64,000 nucleotides of DNA from contig NZ_MRYA01000001.1 in assembly GCF_001921745.1 (NCBI RefSeq), positions 980,922 to 1,044,921 of the forward strand, given 5' to 3'. This DNA is from Psychrobacter sp. Cmf 22.2. Lineage in GTDB: Bacteria > Pseudomonadota > Gammaproteobacteria > Pseudomonadales > Moraxellaceae. Position numbers and translations under genes: made by a program. Under the pieces are notes generated by a model that ran no database searches, had not been told where the DNA came from, and saw only the letters and a program-made list of their open reading frames with translations. Each line of letters begins with the position of its first letter. The first letter of the stretch is position 1. This document shows positions 62,559 to 64,000 of the stretch, piece after piece.

Positions 62559-64000
62559 ATGACGCAGCAATATCAAGTTCTAGCGCGTAAGTACCGCCCA
62601 AAAAACTTCCATGAGTTGGTCGGCCAAACGCATGTCTCACAAGCGTTGATTAATGCGATTGATTATAATCGTCTGCATCATGCTTATCTATTTACTGGTA
62701 CGCGCGGTGTGGGTAAGACGACGATTGCTCGTATTTTATCCAAATGTCTAAACTGTGAGACTGGCATTACCAGTACACCGTGCGGTGTTTGTGATAATTG
62801 TGTCGCTATCGACCAAGGACGTTTTATCGATCTGATTGAGATTGATGCAGCTTCGCGTACCAAGGTCGAAGACACACGTGAGCTACTAGACAATGTCCCT
62901 TACGCCCCAAGTCAGGGTCGCTATAAAGTGTACCTTATTGATGAGGTGCATATGCTATCTACACATAGCTTTAATGCGCTACTAAAGACGCTAGAAGAAC
63001 CACCTGAACATGTTAAGTTTTTGCTGGCGACCACTGATCCACAAAAGCTACCGATTACTATCATCTCACGCTGTTTACAGTTTGTGCTGCGCCCTTTACC
63101 GCAGACGTTACTCAGCGAGCATTTAGCAAACGTGTTAACGAAAGAGCAAGTTACTCATACCCAGCCTGCGCTTTGGCAGCTGGCGAGTGCGGCTAAAGGC
63201 TCTGTACGTGATGCGCTGTCATTAACTGATCAAGCCATTGCCTTCGGTCAAGGGTCACTTGATGATGTGACGGTCAATGCTATGCTAGGTCTGATTGATG
63301 CCGCTGATTTGGTCAGCCTAATCACCGATATTTATAACCATGACAAGTCAGCTGTTGCCGCTCATATTGAGCAGATGCGTGCACAAATGGTTGATGCAAC
63401 CAGTATGTTTGACGGACTCGCTGAGCTGCTGCATCAATTGGCATTGACGCAGCTGTTGCCTGAAGTGGCTTTAAACGTCAATGAAGCTCAAGCTCAAAAT
63501 ATCGTTACACTTGCTCAGCATATTAGTCCCGATGTTTTGCAATTATATTATGAAATCGTAGTACAAGCGCGCGAAGGCATCAAGCTTGCTAGTACACCAA
63601 TGCAAGCGCTTGAGATGTGTATTCTACGCCTCCTAGCGTTTCGCCCATTGTCTGTTGATGAGGTCTTAAAACCTCATTCGATTGAACCAACCGATTCAAA
63701 CACGTCCACAGAGTCAACTGATTTATCTGAGTCTATAGCTTCTGTAGGGCACGTTGCATCGTTACATGAACCGCAAACCTATAGTCTTGATAGTGCGAGC
63801 TATGCTAATCAAGAGGCTATTTCTAACGAGAGTAGCGAGAGTGTTGAGCCAGTTGTTGAGTCGACGGACAATGACGCCTACTTTTCAAATAGCGAGTTTT
63901 TAGAAAATGTAGCTAATAGTGAAGAGCCTGAACCAATTTCTGAGCCTGAACCAATTTCTGAGCCTGAACCAATTTCTGAGCCTGAACCAATTTCTGAGCC
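62559..64000 (+). CDS. dnaX: DNA polymerase III tau/gamma subunit (partial, 3' end outside window)
   Basis: DnaX is the clamp-loader motor that also ties the polymerase cores together. The frame runs from the ATG at 62559 to the window edge (480 codons). Walker A GTRGVGKTT (47-55), the zinc cysteines Cys66, Cys75, Cys78 and Cys81, Walker B YLIDEVHML and the sensor-1 FLLATTDPQKLP are all present. From about residue 370 the protein becomes acidic and repetitive, the linker to the tau domains. The frame is intact up to the end, and contains a run of EPEPIS units (63924 onward). No A-AAA-AAG frameshift site is seen in the visible part. Confidence 0.96.
   Translation, partial: MTQQYQVLARKYRPKNFHELVGQTHVSQALINAIDYNRLHHAYLFTGTRGVGKTTIARILSKCLNCETGITSTPCGVCDNCVAIDQGRFIDLIEIDAASRTKVEDTRELLDNVPYAPSQGRYKVYLIDEVHMLSTHSFNALLKTLEEPPEHVKFLLATTDPQKLPITIISRCLQFVLRPLPQTLLSEHLANVLTKEQVTHTQPALWQLASAAKGSVRDALSLTDQAIAFGQGSLDDVTVNAMLGLIDAADLVSLITDIYNHDKSAVAAHIEQMRAQMVDATSMFDGLAELLHQLALTQLLPEVALNVNEAQAQNIVTLAQHISPDVLQLYYEIVVQAREGIKLASTPMQALEMCILRLLAFRPLSVDEVLKPHSIEPTDSNTSTESTDLSESIASVGHVASLHEPQTYSLDSASYANQEAISNESSESVEPVVESTDNDAYFSNSEFLENVANSEEPEPISEPEPISEPEPISEPEPISE
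63924..64000 (+). repeat. In-frame 18-bp tandem repeat in dnaX (VNTR)
   Basis: GAGCCTGAACCAATTTCT occurs four times without change (63924, 63942, 63960, 63978) and a fifth copy begins at 63996. Each unit encodes Glu-Pro-Glu-Pro-Ile-Ser. The unit length is a multiple of three, so gain or loss of copies keeps the frame. The window ends inside the array, so the copy number is a minimum. Confidence 0.95.

Noticed and set aside
62559..64000. Programmed -1 frameshift site for the short gamma form of DnaX
   Set aside because: No A-AAA-AAG slippery sequence is present in the visible part; it could lie beyond the window.

Overview
The window looks like chromosome from a gammaproteobacterium of the family Moraxellaceae, most likely Psychrobacter or a close relative. 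This rests on moderate GC with AT-rich spacers, a bamD|rluD-pgeF divergent pair, a dnaG-rpoD pair, a Tol operon ending at tolB, and long acidic inserts in RpoD, RluD and DnaG. It is an inference from gene content; no database search was run.

Layout. 1-2.4 kb: a partial Nif3-family gene (-) diverges from a membrane-anchored HtrA-type protease (+); a YfaE-like ferredoxin gene (-) follows. 2.4-9.2 kb: class Ia ribonucleotide reductase, but nrdB and nrdA are separated by about 3.3 kb of accessory DNA. That insert holds a RelE toxin with a Phd/YefM antitoxin, a third gene whose tail copies the antitoxin tail, two palindromic repeat elements, and an AT-rich ATPase fused to a DUF4435/TOPRIM-like domain that resembles a merged PARIS (AriA-AriB) anti-phage protein. 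This island is the most likely site of an under-described system in the window. 9.5-14.8 kb: YbeD-like protein, bestrophin-type channel, di-haem lipoprotein and a seven-repeat RCC1 propeller lipoprotein with a Fur-box-like site upstream. 15-23.7 kb: rpoD, dnaG, bamD (-) and rluD-pgeF (+).

23.8-31.2 kb: TsuA-like thiosulfate transporter, flavodoxin-like protein, a previously unlisted tiny lipoprotein, then a redox cluster of tri-haem cytochrome c, Tat-type flavin amine oxidase and mono-haem cytochrome lipoprotein. This suggests an exported amine-oxidising enzyme that hands electrons to cytochromes. 31.3-35.1 kb: tolQ-tolR-tolA-tolB with no pal behind tolB. 35.5-49.7 kb: catabolism of purines and proline: a purine permease, putA with its C-terminal domain encoded by a separate downstream gene, xdhA-xdhB-xdhC, guanine deaminase and a small unknown protein.

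49.9-64 kb: hrpA, a TehB-like methyltransferase, an MliC-like lipoprotein, an EamA exporter, pnuC plus a NadR-type kinase (nicotinamide riboside uptake and trapping), a KASIII-like enzyme, prfA, lysS, and the 5' part of dnaX, which runs off the window inside an in-frame 18-bp tandem repeat. Many convergent or tandem genes are separated by clear Rho-independent terminators. I saw no tRNA, rRNA, CRISPR array, insertion sequence or prophage.
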